A DNA stretch of 44,491 nucleotides from Desulfocapsaceae bacterium (GCA_030653035.1 JAUSAB010000051.1:1-44491); one strand, 5' to 3'. Numbered from the stretch's first letter, positions 9,300 to 18,623 are shown. The notes: generated by a model from the letters alone, not told the origin. Numbers and translations: made by a program.

Positions 9300-9890
9300 T
9301 CAACCAGTCAAAAAACGAGCCAAATGATAGATCTGCAGGATTGTCCAGGCAAAAGAGCCGGAATTCTCAATCACCGAATCAGCCCGCAGCGCTTTTTCTT
9401 CAAGAGAAATCTGGGCGCTCACAGCAGTCCTCCCACCCTCCAGGCTTACCAGATCACGACTGACAATACGTTGCACACAACACTCAAGCTCTGCATAGAC
9501 GACCACGATCCAATCAAAATCATCCTGCCAGCCAACCTCAAACAGCAAGGGAACTTCAACCACCATCCCTGACATGTTCAACCTCTTTTCTGCAACCCGG
9601 CTTATAATTTCCTGCCGAACAAGTGGGTGAAGAACGAGTTCCACCCCTTGGCGAATTACAGGATCAGTAAACAGGGCCTGACGTAGAACAGGCCGTTCAA
9701 TATTGCCGTTCTGATCAAAGAAACGATCACCCCATTTTTCTCGGATTCCGTACCAGCCAGGCATCTTCTGTTGCAACAAGTCGCGGCAGAGAATGTCCGC
9801 ATTGAGCACATCGAACTTTAATCTTTTTCCTAAAAGCCCAGCCACAGAGCTCTTGCCAGCACCCATCCCCCCCGTAACTCCGACAATCAC
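9300..9890 (-). CDS. coaE: Dephospho-CoA kinase CoaE
   Basis: CoaE phosphorylates dephospho-CoA in the last step of coenzyme A synthesis. The 196-residue P-loop kinase has the Walker A GGMGAGKSS at the N-terminus, the LNADILCRDLL substrate segment and VVEVPLLFEVG. The GTG at 9890 has AGGAG 5 nt upstream, inside the end of the rluD-type gene; a GTG two codons earlier (9896) overlaps that site. Starts and stops overlap by a few bases with the upstream pseudouridine synthase gene, so translation is probably coupled. Confidence 0.92.
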   Translation of the reverse strand: MIVGVTGGMGAGKSSVAGLLGKRLKFDVLNADILCRDLLQQKMPGWYGIREKWGDRFFDQNGNIERPVLRQALFTDPVIRQGVELVLHPLVRQEIISRVAEKRLNMSGMVVEVPLLFEVGWQDDFDWIVVVYAELECCVQRIVSRDLVSLEGGRTAVSAQISLEEKALRADSVIENSGSFAWTILQIYHLARFLTG

Positions 9891-10876
9891 AAGCACTCCT
9901 GCACGACTTGTTTTGATTCATCGGCAAGCTGATCAAGAATCAACGAAAAATCGGACCACAATGGGGCCGAGAAGACAAGGGGGGCTCCGGTAACAGGATG
10001 GAGAAAACTTAACTGCGTGGAATGCAGCAATTGTCTGGGAAATTTTCTTTTTCCCCGCCCGCCGCCATAAACAATATCACCAGCCACGGGATGCCCCATA
10101 GAAGCCATATGTACTCGAATCTGATGAGTACGTCCGGTTTCAATCTGGAGCCGAACAAGACTAAACCCGGAAGAGAATTCTTGAAGTACTTGCCAATTTG
10201 TAGCAGCATATCTTCCATCCTCCCTGATGGCCATCTTCTGACGATGTACAGGATGCCGGCCAATTGCCGCCACGATCCTTCCGGTTTTCTGTTCCAGAAC
10301 ACCATGCAACAAGGCCAGGTAATACTTATCGACCAATCGGGCCTTAAAGGCATCAACAAGTTTTTGATGCGCCCCCTCCTCTTTTGCCACAACCATTAGT
10401 CCAGAGGTATCTTTATCAAGACGATGAACAATCCCTGGCCTGACAGCATCATCACCGACCCCGGCAAGGGCTTGACAATGATAGAGCAAGCCATTCACCA
10501 AGGTGCCTGTCTGATTTCCACTACCAGGATGCACGACAAGCCCTGGAGGCTTAGACAGCACCAGAAGATACGCATCCTCAAAAATGATCTCAAGGGGTAT
10601 GGGCTCCGGCAATAAATCCATTGCTGGAGACACAAACAAAGACCCGGCAACACACTCTCCAGCCTTCAGACAATAACTGTTCTTCCTATCAAGACCATCA
10701 ACCTTGATCAATCCAACCCGAACAGATTCCGTTACAACCGAACGGGAAGCCTCATGGACTGCACGCACCAGAAAGTGATCCAAGCGACACCCAGCCTCTC
10801 CGGCCTGGACATAGAAGATGAAACAATTCCCTGAAGGAGAAGGGACAGAAGAAGATTGACAACAACAATGACTCAT
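9887..10876 (-). CDS. RluA/RluD-family 23S rRNA pseudouridine synthase
   Basis: The protein has an S4-like RNA-binding segment (CRLDHFLVRAV onward) and a catalytic domain with the family motif HRLDKDTSGLMV, whose aspartate is the catalytic residue. Later motifs RTHQIRVHM and HPVAGD are also present. It would isomerise uridines in large-subunit rRNA; the length (about 330) fits RluD best, but the exact target sites cannot be read from sequence. The start is uncertain. ATG 10876 and ATG 10909 both lack a ribosome binding site, and the upstream ATG lies inside a palindromic repeat (10905-10950). coaE overlaps its 3' end. Confidence 0.88.
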   Translation of the reverse strand: MSHCCCQSSSVPSPSGNCFIFYVQAGEAGCRLDHFLVRAVHEASRSVVTESVRVGLIKVDGLDRKNSYCLKAGECVAGSLFVSPAMDLLPEPIPLEIIFEDAYLLVLSKPPGLVVHPGSGNQTGTLVNGLLYHCQALAGVGDDAVRPGIVHRLDKDTSGLMVVAKEEGAHQKLVDAFKARLVDKYYLALLHGVLEQKTGRIVAAIGRHPVHRQKMAIREDGRYAATNWQVLQEFSSGFSLVRLQIETGRTHQIRVHMASMGHPVAGDIVYGGGRGKRKFPRQLLHSTQLSFLHPVTGAPLVFSAPLWSDFSLILDQLADESKQVVQECL

Positions 10877-10904
10877 GACTGACAGCCATGCAAAGACTTT
10901 TTGT

Positions 10905-10950
10905 GCCATTGCGAAACAACTATAGCATTTTTGACCATTTCGTTACGGCC
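10905..10950. repeat. REP-like palindromic repeat, copy A
   Basis: The minus strand reads GCCGTAACGAAAT, a spacer of about 20 nt, then TTTCGCAATGGC, an imperfect inverted repeat. It shares the arm sequence with copies at 16550-16597 and 25159-25220. It lies at the 5' end of the rluD-type gene, after carD. Confidence 0.5.
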
Positions 10951-11058
10951 CATTATGCCGCTCATGGTGTTCAACGCTACAGTTATTTTAAGACAATAGC
11001 TTATTACAAAACAAATTTCATAATACGACCGAGACACGGACAAGACGCCACACAATAA

Positions 11059-11538
11059 TCAGGAAAACATCTTCTCAATCTGATCTGCAGTTTTGGTTTC
11101 GTCCATATTCCGGGCCAAAGAAATTTCTTTTACTATGAGATTTTTTGCGGTATCCATCATCTTTCTCTCTCCATAGGAGAGTTCTTTATCGACACTGAGC
11201 AAAAACAAATCCCGGAGAACAACCGCCACTTCGAAGATAGATCCCGTCTTAATCTTTTCCATGTAATCACGATAACGACGGTTCCAGGTCTGTGCGCTGA
11301 TCGCAATATCCCGGTCCCGCAGAATCCCCATGACCTTTTCCACCTCAGTTTTATCAATAATAGCACGAAGGCCAACATTAGCACTGCTTCTGGTAGGGAT
11401 CATGATCTTCATATCATTCTCAATGATCTTCATCACATAAAACGAATGATCCGTCCCTGCAACCGTCTGAGTCTCTATAGACTCAATCACCCCTACACCA
11501 TGAGCCGGATAAACGGCCATATCGCCTGCAAGAAACAC
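11059..11538 (-). CDS. CarD/CdnL-family RNA polymerase-binding regulator
   Basis: This 159-residue protein has the CarD_CdnL_TRCF domain. The N-terminal Tudor-like RNA-polymerase interaction part reads GDMAVYPAHGVGVIE, and the helical DNA-binding C-terminal part includes WNRRYRDYMEKI. Family members bind the RNA polymerase beta subunit and stabilise open promoter complexes. I chose the GTG at 11538. It gives MFLAGDMAVYPAHG, matching the family start, and has AGGAGG 5 nt upstream; an ATG one codon earlier and a GTG at 11571 fit less well. The gene stands alone between pth and the pseudouridine synthase gene. Confidence 0.9.
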   Translation of the reverse strand: MFLAGDMAVYPAHGVGVIESIETQTVAGTDHSFYVMKIIENDMKIMIPTRSSANVGLRAIIDKTEVEKVMGILRDRDIAISAQTWNRRYRDYMEKIKTGSIFEVAVVLRDLFLLSVDKELSYGERKMMDTAKNLIVKEISLARNMDETKTADQIEKMFS

Positions 11539-11797
11539 CATATCCTCCTGGTCAAGATGAATTGTCTGCACACAATCCTTTTGCCTTCATAAGGATTGTA
11601 TTACATTTTGTAATAAATGGAAGTCATCGAAACACAGTAACGACCCCCCCTTATCCAACACAAAAGCTGATTTTTTATCAGTGAAGGCACCACCGACTTC
11701 AGCCAAAACAACAATAAAAACATGTTTTATTACTAACATATTTTTTCAAATTATGCTCTTTAAAAAAAGATCCTCCCCCTGAAACATACCGCAACAC

Positions 11798-12394
11798 TCA
11801 CGGCTTTAGAGTATTTAGTAGGTTCATGGCCTTAGCAAGGCTATCACTCAGGAGACGCTCCAGGCCTTTTTCAATACTATCCATCCTCTGCCCCAGGAGT
11901 ACCTTTTCATCTGGCGTAAAAGGAGCCAAGACATATTTTTCCACCGGCATTCCTGAAAAAAGCCCCACCTTTCCCGGCCTGCCAATACCCAGTTTTAATC
12001 GCATGAAATCCTTTGTCCCCAGACACTCGACTAATGAGCGTATGCCATTATGGCCACCCGTCCCGCCTCCTGCAACTAATTTTACCCGGCCAGGCGCCAT
12101 ATCCAAGTCATCGTGCACTACAAGTATCTGCTCAGGCCGCACTTTGTAAAAGTCGACATATCTAGCCACAGCCTTGCCACTCAAATTCATAAAAGTGTTT
12201 GGCTTCAACAAGCAGACCTTACTCCCCCATAAATCGAGCTGTGCAGAATAAGCCTGCCATTTTTCGTGATCAACAGACACCCCAAACCTTCTGGCGAGCT
12301 CATCAACAACAATAAAACCAACATTATGACGGGTGGCAGCATATTCACTCCCAGGATTCCCCAAACCAACAACTAAAAACATATTTTCATTCAT
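11798..12394 (-). CDS. pth: Peptidyl-tRNA hydrolase
   Basis: Pth releases peptides from prematurely dropped peptidyl-tRNA. The 198-residue product carries VVGLGNPGSEYAATRHNVGF (catalytic His), KPNTFMNLSG, VHDDLDMAPG (catalytic Asp) and GGHNGIRS. In many bacteria pth lies directly downstream of rplY. Here a decayed IS1595 element and two terminators separate them, so pth probably needs its own promoter. A weak candidate (TATTAT near 12429-12434 on the minus strand, 17 bp from TTGTGC) lies at the IS boundary. The start at 12394 lacks a clear ribosome binding site; ATG 12382 is an alternative. Confidence 0.95.
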   Translation of the reverse strand: MNENMFLVVGLGNPGSEYAATRHNVGFIVVDELARRFGVSVDHEKWQAYSAQLDLWGSKVCLLKPNTFMNLSGKAVARYVDFYKVRPEQILVVHDDLDMAPGRVKLVAGGGTGGHNGIRSLVECLGTKDFMRLKLGIGRPGKVGLFSGMPVEKYVLAPFTPDEKVLLGQRMDSIEKGLERLLSDSLAKAMNLLNTLKP

Positions 12395-12456
12395 AGGGTC
12401 ACATCAGGCCATTGTTCAGAAACCACTATAATAGCAAAACACCATGCACTGCACAA

Positions 12457-13401
12457 GGAGTCGGTTAGCTCCACCTAAAGCATAATTCCACAGTAAATTT
12501 CTCCCAAAAAGGAGGCGCAGTGAAACTAATACTGCTGAAGCCAGGACTTGACTACCCGAATACCTATCGCAACTTTGTTGAAATGTTTTCTGACGACGCT
12601 GCTTGTTCAGCTTATCTGGCAAAATTACGTTGGTCAGAAGGGTTCGTCTGCCCTGCCTGCAAAACAAATTCTCCCCCTTGGCATGCAAGTCGTGGCCGCC
12701 TCACTTGCCAGTTTTGCCGCCATCAAACGTCAGTCACTGCAGGGACGATCTTTGATAAGACACGGACACCACTGACAACCTGGCTCGAGGCCGCGTGGCA
12801 CGTGAGCACAGCCAAAAACGGCATGTCTGCCAAAACGCTGGCGCGCACGTTGGGAACGAAAATCGAGTTGCGTGGACCATGTTACAGCGATTTCGTGTGG
12901 CCATGGTCGACGCCGAACGCAAACAGCTTTTTGGCAACATTGAAGTTGATGAAACCTTCATCGGTGGCGTCAAGCAGGGCGGCAAACAAGGCCGTGGCGC
13001 CACTAAAAGTATCGTGGCAATTGCCGTAGAAATAAAGAAACCCTCAGGTTTTGGCCGCGTACGAATGCGCCACATACCCGATGCTTCCGGTGCCTGCTTG
13101 CTGCCGTTTGTGTGCGACGTAACTGATCTAGGCTCTGTTGTTCACACCGATGGAAGGAGCGGATACAATGTTAAAGCGCTGGATTCTTGGTACACACAAA
13201 GGATCTGCAGTTCCTGAACACCTTCAGTCTTATCTGGAGGAGTTCACTTTCAAATTCAATAGACGCGCATCTCGGAGCCGTGGTCTCGTTTTCCGAAGAC
13301 TGCTTGACGGGGCAGTTGCTACTGGACCAGTTGCCGAGTACGACGGAACTAAAGGATATAACTGGGGGTAGTTAGTCAGGTGGCGCTAACCGACTACCCC
13401 C
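12457..13401 (+). mobile_element. Decayed IS1595-family insertion sequence
   Basis: The right end (13401 inward: GGGGGTAGTCGGTTAGCGCC, continuing ACCT) and the left end (12457: GGAGTCGGTTAGCTCCACCT) form imperfect terminal inverted repeats around a broken transposase gene. The left repeat has lost the outer G-run, and I see no clear target duplication. Both facts fit an old insertion. It lies between the rplY terminators and pth. Confidence 0.8.
12520..13371 (+). pseudogene. IS1595-family transposase, frameshifted and internally deleted
   Basis: Three reading-frame pieces make up one transposase. The first (from 12520) has the N-terminal zinc ribbon CPACKTN...CQFCRHQT and runs to KTLARTLG near 12855. 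The frame then shifts and continues as NRVAWTMLQRF and GNIEVDETFIGG (a catalytic Asp region) to VVHTDGRSGYN near 13170. A second shift leads to LKRWILGTHKGSAVPEHLQ and YLEEFTFKFNRR, ending at 13371. Between GYN and LKRW, a few dozen residues present in intact family members appear to be missing. The gene cannot encode an active enzyme by normal translation. Confidence 0.85.
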
Positions 13402-13403
13402 TT

Positions 13404-13442
13404 TAAAAAAAAATCCGGAAAAAGCCATAGCTCTCTCCGGAT
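13404..13442 (-). terminator. Second terminator downstream of rplY, abutting the IS
   Basis: On the minus strand ATCCGGA pairs with TCCGGAT around an inner AGAGC/GGCTTT helix and is followed by a run of T. The IS right end starts 3 bp beyond. Confidence 0.75.
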
Positions 13443-13444
13443 AA

Positions 13445-13468
13445 AAAACAAGACAACTCTCTTGTTTT
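13445..13468 (-). terminator. First terminator downstream of rplY
   Basis: AAAACAAGA and TCTTGTTTT form a 9-bp stem with a 6-nt loop. The minus strand continues with T-rich sequence. It lies just downstream of the rplY stop codon, in tandem with the next hairpin. Confidence 0.65.
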
Positions 13469-13482
13469 AATATTATTTCAAA

Positions 13483-14046
13483 TCACGCTGCTGAGGGTGC
13501 CTGAATTGTTACACAAACCGCATCACCCGATGTGAGCATCTTGAGGGTATCAGGAAACACCAGATTACTAACTGTGAAATTATCTCCAATTGCCAACTCG
13601 GTCACATCCACTTCGATCGTGTCAGGGATATCAAGAGGGTTCCCCTCGACTATCACTTTATTGGAAACAACCTCCAAAATCCCACCGACATCCACCCCTT
13701 TCGCCGCACCGGTCACAACAAGACTAACGGTAAACTTACGGACTTTATCCAGAGGAATCTCATAAAAATCAGCATGAATCAAGGTATCACGAACCGGATC
13801 GGTCTGCAATTCCTTAATCAAAACATGCCGGGAAGAATCTCCTTCAATATTTAAAGTAATAACCGCATTACGCCTTTGAATTTTTAATAACTGTTTAACA
13901 AGTGGCAGGGTCTCAAGCTGAAGAGACAGTGCCTCACGACCTGTTCCATACAGAACCGCCGGGGTATTTCCGGCCATCCGTAAACGCCGCATGGCCCCCT
14001 TCCCAAAATCTTTTCTTACTGAAGCGGACATTTCTTGTTGAAGCAT
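13483..14046 (-). CDS. rplY: 50S ribosomal protein L25 (general stress protein Ctc type)
   Basis: The 187-residue protein binds 5S rRNA. The N-terminal L25 domain (MSASVRKDFGKGAMRRLR, AVLYG, HADFYEI) is followed by the C-terminal beta domain of the long Ctc/TL5 form. The ATG at 14046 has GGAGG 5 nt upstream; an in-frame ATG five codons earlier overlaps that site. It lies downstream of prs in the ispE, tRNA-Gln, prs, rplY series and ends at two tandem terminators. Confidence 0.94.
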   Translation of the reverse strand: MLQQEMSASVRKDFGKGAMRRLRMAGNTPAVLYGTGREALSLQLETLPLVKQLLKIQRRNAVITLNIEGDSSRHVLIKELQTDPVRDTLIHADFYEIPLDKVRKFTVSLVVTGAAKGVDVGGILEVVSNKVIVEGNPLDIPDTIEVDVTELAIGDNFTVSNLVFPDTLKMLTSGDAVCVTIQAPSAA

Positions 14047-14164
14047 TTTTTCCTCCATCACGTTCCCGCATCATCTGCAAAAAAGCAGACAACCACAGAA
14101 CTTATTTATCTAAAAATACGATTACGCAGATCTTTTTTCAAACTTTCTCGCCAACACTGATCAG

Positions 14165-15103
14165 TTACACGAAAAGCGAACTGACCGAATCTTCATTATG
14201 AATACGATCAATAGCCTCAGCGAGAAGCTGAGACACAGACAATACTTTTATAATATCACATTTTAAAGCATCTCCACGCAAGGGAATGGAGTTGGTGACA
14301 ACCAAAGACTTAATACATGAGCTATTCAGACGTTCAATAGCAGGCCCTGACAAAACAGGATGCGAGCAACAGGCATGCACCTCCTTGGCGCCATGTTCAA
14401 GCAATGTCGCCGCCCCATTACAAAGGGTCCCGGCAGTATCCACCATATCATCGAGAAGAATCGCGACCTTGCCCTTCACATCACCAATCACGTTCATAGC
14501 CTGACACTCATTCGGACGATCCCGCCGTTTATCAATAATAGCAAGACCAGCATCAAGCCGTTTAGCAAAGGCACGAGTCCTTTCAACGCCACCGGCATCA
14601 GGTGACACCATAACCACGTCCTTGAATTGCTCCTTAATATACTTCAATAAAACAGGAGCGGCATACAGATGATCAACCGGAATATTGAAAAACCCCTGAA
14701 TCTGTCCGGCATGCAAATCCATGCACAGAACACGGCGCACGCCTACCGCCATAAACATTTCCGCCACAACCTTGGCAGAAATAGGCACCCTGGGGGCAAC
14801 TTTTCTGTCCTGACGCGCGTAGCCATAATAGGGTACGACAGCGGTAATCCTGCGGGCCGATGCCCGACGCAGGGCATCAACCATAATCACCAGCTCCATC
14901 AGATGATCATTGACGGGGGTACAGGTTGGCTGAATAATATAGACGTCATCGCCACGAACATTCTCTTTTATCTCAACAAATATCTCACCATCACTGAATT
15001 TCCTAACATCCGCCTCAGACAAGGGCAGGTTAAGGAACTCGCAAATTTCACGGGCCATTTGCGGATGGGCATTACCAGAAAATATCTTCGGGGCTTTAGG
15101 CAT
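14165..15103 (-). CDS. prs: Ribose-phosphate pyrophosphokinase (PRPP synthetase)
   Basis: Prs makes PRPP from ribose 5-phosphate and ATP for nucleotide, histidine and tryptophan synthesis. The 312-residue product has the family motifs [50 protein letters not shown] and the PRPP-binding loop [11 protein letters not shown]. The ATG at 15103 gives [14 protein letters not shown], the normal start. The frame is open upstream only because it passes through the tRNA-Gln gene. No strong ribosome binding site is seen. Confidence 0.95.
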   Translation of the reverse strand: MPKAPKIFSGNAHPQMAREICEFLNLPLSEADVRKFSDGEIFVEIKENVRGDDVYIIQPTCTPVNDHLMELVIMVDALRRASARRITAVVPYYGYARQDRKVAPRVPISAKVVAEMFMAVGVRRVLCMDLHAGQIQGFFNIPVDHLYAAPVLLKYIKEQFKDVVMVSPDAGGVERTRAFAKRLDAGLAIIDKRRDRPNECQAMNVIGDVKGKVAILLDDMVDTAGTLCNGAATLLEHGAKEVHACCSHPVLSGPAIERLNSSCIKSLVVTNSIPLRGDALKCDIIKVLSVSQLLAEAIDRIHNEDSVSSLFV

Positions 15104-15149
15104 AATATTTTTTACATTTACGGTAAAAGGATGATCCAACCTGTTTTTC

Positions 15150-15224
15150 TGGCTGGGGTGGAAGGGTTCGAACCTACGAATGCCGGGATCAAAACCCGGT
15201 GCCTTACCGCTTGGCGACACCCCA
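15150..15224 (-). tRNA. tRNA-Gln (anticodon UUG)
   Basis: The minus strand folds into a standard cloverleaf. The acceptor arm TGGGGTG pairs with CACCCCA, the anticodon arm CCGGG-TTTTGAT-CCCGG has anticodon TTG, and the T arm holds GGTTCGAACC. The discriminator is G and the CCA end is encoded (15150-15152). Its first base follows directly after the TGA of ispE, so it is probably cut from an ispE-tRNA-prs transcript. Confidence 0.97.
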
Positions 15225-16109
15225 TCACACAGGTTGCGCTACAAAAACTTTTATACCATTTTGTTGTTCTAATACATGAACTGCCTGCCGAGCAAGAGTT
15301 GACACGCCGCCGTCCTCATCAGTAAATATTCCAAAAACAGTTGGACCGCTTCCAGACATCAACACCGAAGAAGCACCCAAGCTAAGAAGGCCCTGCTTAA
15401 GTCGCTCTACTTCAGGATACGAAGAAAGAGTTATCTGTTCCAGATCATTGTTTCCTGCATACGGCAGAAAATGACTGATTTTTTTTTGAGAATCACGTAA
15501 TTTAGAATCTTTGTCTGCCATTGTCAACGCATATTTTTCATAAACCCAACGCGTGGACACAGGAAATCCCGGATTAACCAGAACAAATGTGCAATCTTTG
15601 AGAGATGGCACCGCACTCATCTGATCACCTATCCCTTCCGCCCGAACAGCACCAAAGTCCGTAACGAAAAAAGGGACATCTGCCCCCAATGGCCTGGCAA
15701 GCGCGATGAGATCAGCGACTGAAAAACCAGCCCCCAACAGCCTGTTCAACCCGACAAGCACGGTCCCAGCATCGCTGCTCCCCCCCCCAAGCCCGGCAGC
15801 AACAGGGATGTTTTTCTCAAGGGTAATACTGACCCCCACTTTTTCACACTCACATGCCGCAAGAAATGCCTCTGCCGCCCTGAAGACGATATTAGACCTA
15901 TCTTCCGGCAAATCAGAATCAGGACATCGCAAAACAACTCCCGGCTCATCCGTTACCGTAAGTGTGATCAGATCACACAGATCCAGTTTCTGCATCACGG
16001 TGTCCAGATCATGATACCCATCCGGGCGTCTTTTTATAATCCGCAAGAACAGATTCACCTTGGCCGACGCCCGGAGCACAAGAGAAGTTCCAGAACTCAC
16101 TGACACCAA
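15225..16109 (-). CDS. ispE: 4-diphosphocytidyl-2-C-methyl-D-erythritol kinase
   Basis: IspE is the GHMP kinase of the non-mevalonate isoprenoid pathway. The 294-residue product has [10 protein letters not shown] at the start, the glycine-rich ATP loop [14 protein letters not shown], and the C-terminal [10 protein letters not shown]. The start is a TTG at 16109 with GGGGA upstream; the adjacent GTG (16106) is equally possible. The stop codon touches tRNA-Gln. Confidence 0.95.
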   Translation of the reverse strand: MVSVSSGTSLVLRASAKVNLFLRIIKRRPDGYHDLDTVMQKLDLCDLITLTVTDEPGVVLRCPDSDLPEDRSNIVFRAAEAFLAACECEKVGVSITLEKNIPVAAGLGGGSSDAGTVLVGLNRLLGAGFSVADLIALARPLGADVPFFVTDFGAVRAEGIGDQMSAVPSLKDCTFVLVNPGFPVSTRWVYEKYALTMADKDSKLRDSQKKISHFLPYAGNNDLEQITLSSYPEVERLKQGLLSLGASSVLMSGSGPTVFGIFTDEDGGVSTLARQAVHVLEQQNGIKVFVAQPV

Positions 16110-16154
16110 GTTAGTCCCCCTTAATCCAACATCTCAAAGCAGAGTTCAAACTAC

Positions 16155-16475
16155 TTACCTTTTAACAGCCTTCACAAAGCGCATCTTCACATCATAAAGA
16201 ATGCCTTTCAGCATCCCTTCTTCATCCGACGTAAGATTTCCCTTTGTCTTTTCCTGTAAAAGCATCAAGGTATCAATACCATGACGGGCCAGATCATAAT
16301 CAATCTGCTTCTTTCCTGTTGTGGGATCAGCTATTTCACCCAGATGATAAAGCACTGAAGTATTGAGAGACATGACAAAAGCAGGAAAGGTCACATTAGG
16401 CATAACACACTTCCCCTCTCGATCAGGAACCTTACCTTCTCCACAAGGACAGCCCTGTTCTTTTTGTTCATCCAT
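16155..16475 (-). CDS. DUF1844 family protein of unknown function
   Basis: The 106-residue product matches the DUF1844 pattern I know from deltaproteobacteria: FPAFVMSLNTSVLYHLGE, then a Y-D-L-A-RHGIDTL segment, LQEKTKGNLT and LKGILYDVKMRFV. It has no signal peptide or membrane helix, and it looks all-helical. An N-terminal CPCGEGKVPD segment carries two cysteines. No function is established. It lies directly upstream of ispE on the same strand. Confidence 0.85.
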   Translation of the reverse strand: MDEQKEQGCPCGEGKVPDREGKCVMPNVTFPAFVMSLNTSVLYHLGEIADPTTGKKQIDYDLARHGIDTLMLLQEKTKGNLTSDEEGMLKGILYDVKMRFVKAVKR

Positions 16476-16549
16476 AGCGTAACCCCCAACTCCTTTAATC
16501 CGTCTTTCTCAAACCACAGTAACAGAAAATATCGTGACCACCACAGGAA

Positions 16550-16597
16550 AGCCGTAACAAAATAGCTTAAGGCCAGAATGGTTAATTTGTTACGGCT
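16550..16597. repeat. REP-like palindromic repeat, copy C
   Basis: AGCCGTAACAAA (16550-16561) and TTTGTTACGGCT (16586-16597) are perfect 12-bp inverted arms separated by 24 nt. It is the cleanest of three related copies and lies between serA and the DUF1844 gene. Confidence 0.65.
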
Positions 16598-16623
16598 CCT
16601 AAAATATCAAGCTATCCAGCTTG

Positions 16624-18219
16624 TTATTTATAACGTACCATCTCCAGGGCAATAGCCCCATCAATATACTCAAGGGCCTGGACTTCAGCCAATAATTCTT
16701 TAGAAATCGGCACATTGGTATTGAGGAAAATAACATTCTGTTCACTCGCCTCTTCCCGGCCAACTGTCATCCTGGAGATATTGACGCCGGCCTTACCCAG
16801 GGTCGTGCCAAGCTCACCGATCACACCCGGCACGTCTTTATTATAAACCAGAAGCATCGGTCCTGCCGGAAGCGCTTCCAGACGGAAGGCATTCAACCGG
16901 ACCAGACGTGGCTCTTTTTTACCAAAGACGGTTCCCATCAGGACATTCTCGCTCTCGCTGGATTTAACCCTGATGGTCAAGGTGTTGGTAAAATCATCAG
17001 ACTGTTCTGTTCTGGACTCGACCACTCGAATCCCCCGCTCCTTGGCAATAACCGGGGCGTTCACGTAGTTAACCGCCTCCTGGAGGATCGGGGTAAACAG
17101 TCCTTTCAAAAAGGCAACGGTAATGGGGCTGGTATTCATGTCCGCCAGATCACCACTGTATTCAATGCTCACATCCTGCACACTTCCTTTGGCGATCTGC
17201 ATATGCAGGGAACCCAACATCTCTCCCAAAGTGATATAGGGACCAACCTGGGCCAGCACGTCGCCGCTGACCGAAGGTACATTCACCGCGTTGGCAATAA
17301 CCCCGGTCTTCAGATAATCAGCCACCTGCTCGGCAATGGTCAAGGCCACATTTTCCTGGGCCTCACTGGTGGAAGCGCCAAGATGCGGCGTACAGATAAA
17401 ATTATTCAACCCGAGCATCGGGCAGTTTTCCATATTTGTTGGCTCCACGGCAAAAACATCAAGGGCCGCGCCGGCAATCTCACCATCAACCAAGGCTTTA
17501 TACAAGGCCGCCTCATCACAGACACCACCGCGCGCACAATCAATGAACATGGCATCTTTTTTCATGTTCTTGAAGAACTCGGTGGACAACACCTTGTCCG
17601 TCTCCTTGGTCAGCGGGACATGGACTGTGATATAATCAGAGCGTTTGGCCAGATCTTCTATGCTGACCAACTCCACTCCCAGCTTATCCACCAGATCTTT
17701 AGGCATATGGGGATCATAGGCAATGACCTTCATCCGCAATCCCTGCGCCCTGTTGGCAACAATAGCACCAATCCGGCCAATACCAAAAATACCCAAAGTT
17801 TTGCCAGTCACCTCACGACCCATGAAGCTCTTCTTCTCCCACTTCCCTGCCTTCATGGAGGCAGTGGCCTGAGGGATATTTCGTGACAGGGACATCATCA
17901 TGGCAATGGCGTGCTCGGCAGCCGTTGTGGCATTGCCATCAGGCGCGTTCATAACCACAATCCCTTTCTGGCTGGCCGCCGGGATATCCACATTATCAAG
18001 ACCGATACCGGCTCGCCCAACAACTCGCAATTTACCGGCCGCGGCAATGATCTCAGCAGTCACCTTGGTAGCGCTGCGAATCACCAGACCATCATAATTG
18101 CCAATAATCTTCTTCAACTCTTCTGGAGCAAGGCCGGTATTGATATCAACCTCCAGACCGGCATCACGTAAGATCTGCGCTCCAGCAGGAGACAGATTAT
18201 CACTAATCAGTACTTTCAT
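16624..18219 (-). CDS. serA: D-3-phosphoglycerate dehydrogenase
   Basis: SerA oxidises 3-phosphoglycerate, the first step of serine synthesis. The 531-residue protein is of the long form. It has a catalytic domain with GRAGIGLDNVDIPAA, the NAD-binding loop GIFGIGRIGAIVA, and the catalytic histidine in CTPHLGAST. After these come an intervening domain and a C-terminal ACT domain (MLLVYNKDVPGVIGELG) that in the family binds serine for feedback inhibition. The ATG at 18219 has GAGGAG upstream, and a plausible sigma70 promoter lies at 18249-18277. Confidence 0.96.
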   Translation of the reverse strand: MKVLISDNLSPAGAQILRDAGLEVDINTGLAPEELKKIIGNYDGLVIRSATKVTAEIIAAAGKLRVVGRAGIGLDNVDIPAASQKGIVVMNAPDGNATTAAEHAIAMMMSLSRNIPQATASMKAGKWEKKSFMGREVTGKTLGIFGIGRIGAIVANRAQGLRMKVIAYDPHMPKDLVDKLGVELVSIEDLAKRSDYITVHVPLTKETDKVLSTEFFKNMKKDAMFIDCARGGVCDEAALYKALVDGEIAGAALDVFAVEPTNMENCPMLGLNNFICTPHLGASTSEAQENVALTIAEQVADYLKTGVIANAVNVPSVSGDVLAQVGPYITLGEMLGSLHMQIAKGSVQDVSIEYSGDLADMNTSPITVAFLKGLFTPILQEAVNYVNAPVIAKERGIRVVESRTEQSDDFTNTLTIRVKSSESENVLMGTVFGKKEPRLVRLNAFRLEALPAGPMLLVYNKDVPGVIGELGTTLGKAGVNISRMTVGREEASEQNVIFLNTNVPISKELLAEVQALEYIDGAIALEMVRYK

Positions 18220-18248
18220 TTTAACTCCTCATAAGTCATAAATAAGTC

Positions 18249-18277
18249 ATAATGCGAATATAATTCTTTATGGTCAA
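18249..18277 (-). promoter_or_regulatory. Candidate sigma70 promoter of serA
   Basis: On the minus strand TTGACC (18277-18272), a 17-bp spacer and CATTAT (18254-18249) precede serA. Two direct copies of TTATGACTTAT at a 12-nt period overlap the -10 box and leader, possibly as a regulator site. The assignment is by pattern only. Confidence 0.45.
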
Positions 18278-18522
18278 CCTAACCCATATCCACCCAGAAT
18301 GGACAGATATAAGGAAATTTTATCCATTGCAAAACCTTACCTGAAATCGCCACACCAGCATCAATAATTTCCGAATCTCACGACAAAATTTCACAAAAAG
18401 ATAAATACTATACAAGTTTCGACCAAAGAGAACAACAAAAATACAACACTTTTCCATAAACCAATTTTCATCGCACAACCCCTGCAAACAGGGTCGAATA
18501 TGCCTCTCCGTCATCATAGCTA
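18278..18522. other. Non-coding spacer between divergent serA and gltX
   Basis: Apart from the two flanking promoter candidates I see no gene, T-box, riboswitch or strong hairpin here. A 65-codon minus-strand frame (18320-18517) resembles nothing known. Confidence 0.4.
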
Positions 18523-18551
18523 TTGAACAATAGAGTTGAAAACGATATAAA
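18523..18551 (+). promoter_or_regulatory. Candidate sigma70 promoter of gltX
   Basis: TTGAAC (18523-18528), a 17-bp spacer and TATAAA (18546-18551) lie about 70 nt before the gltX start. Confidence 0.5.
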
Positions 18552-18623
18552 GAGATCTTTTCATGTTTTATTCTACGTTACAACTATACTGATCAGCCAA
18601 ACCGATCATTCTAAGGAGTTTTC

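Noticed and set aside
18220-18623. T-box or riboswitch upstream of gltX or serA
   Set aside because: No T-box core sequence, specifier-type stem or terminator/antiterminator pair is visible.
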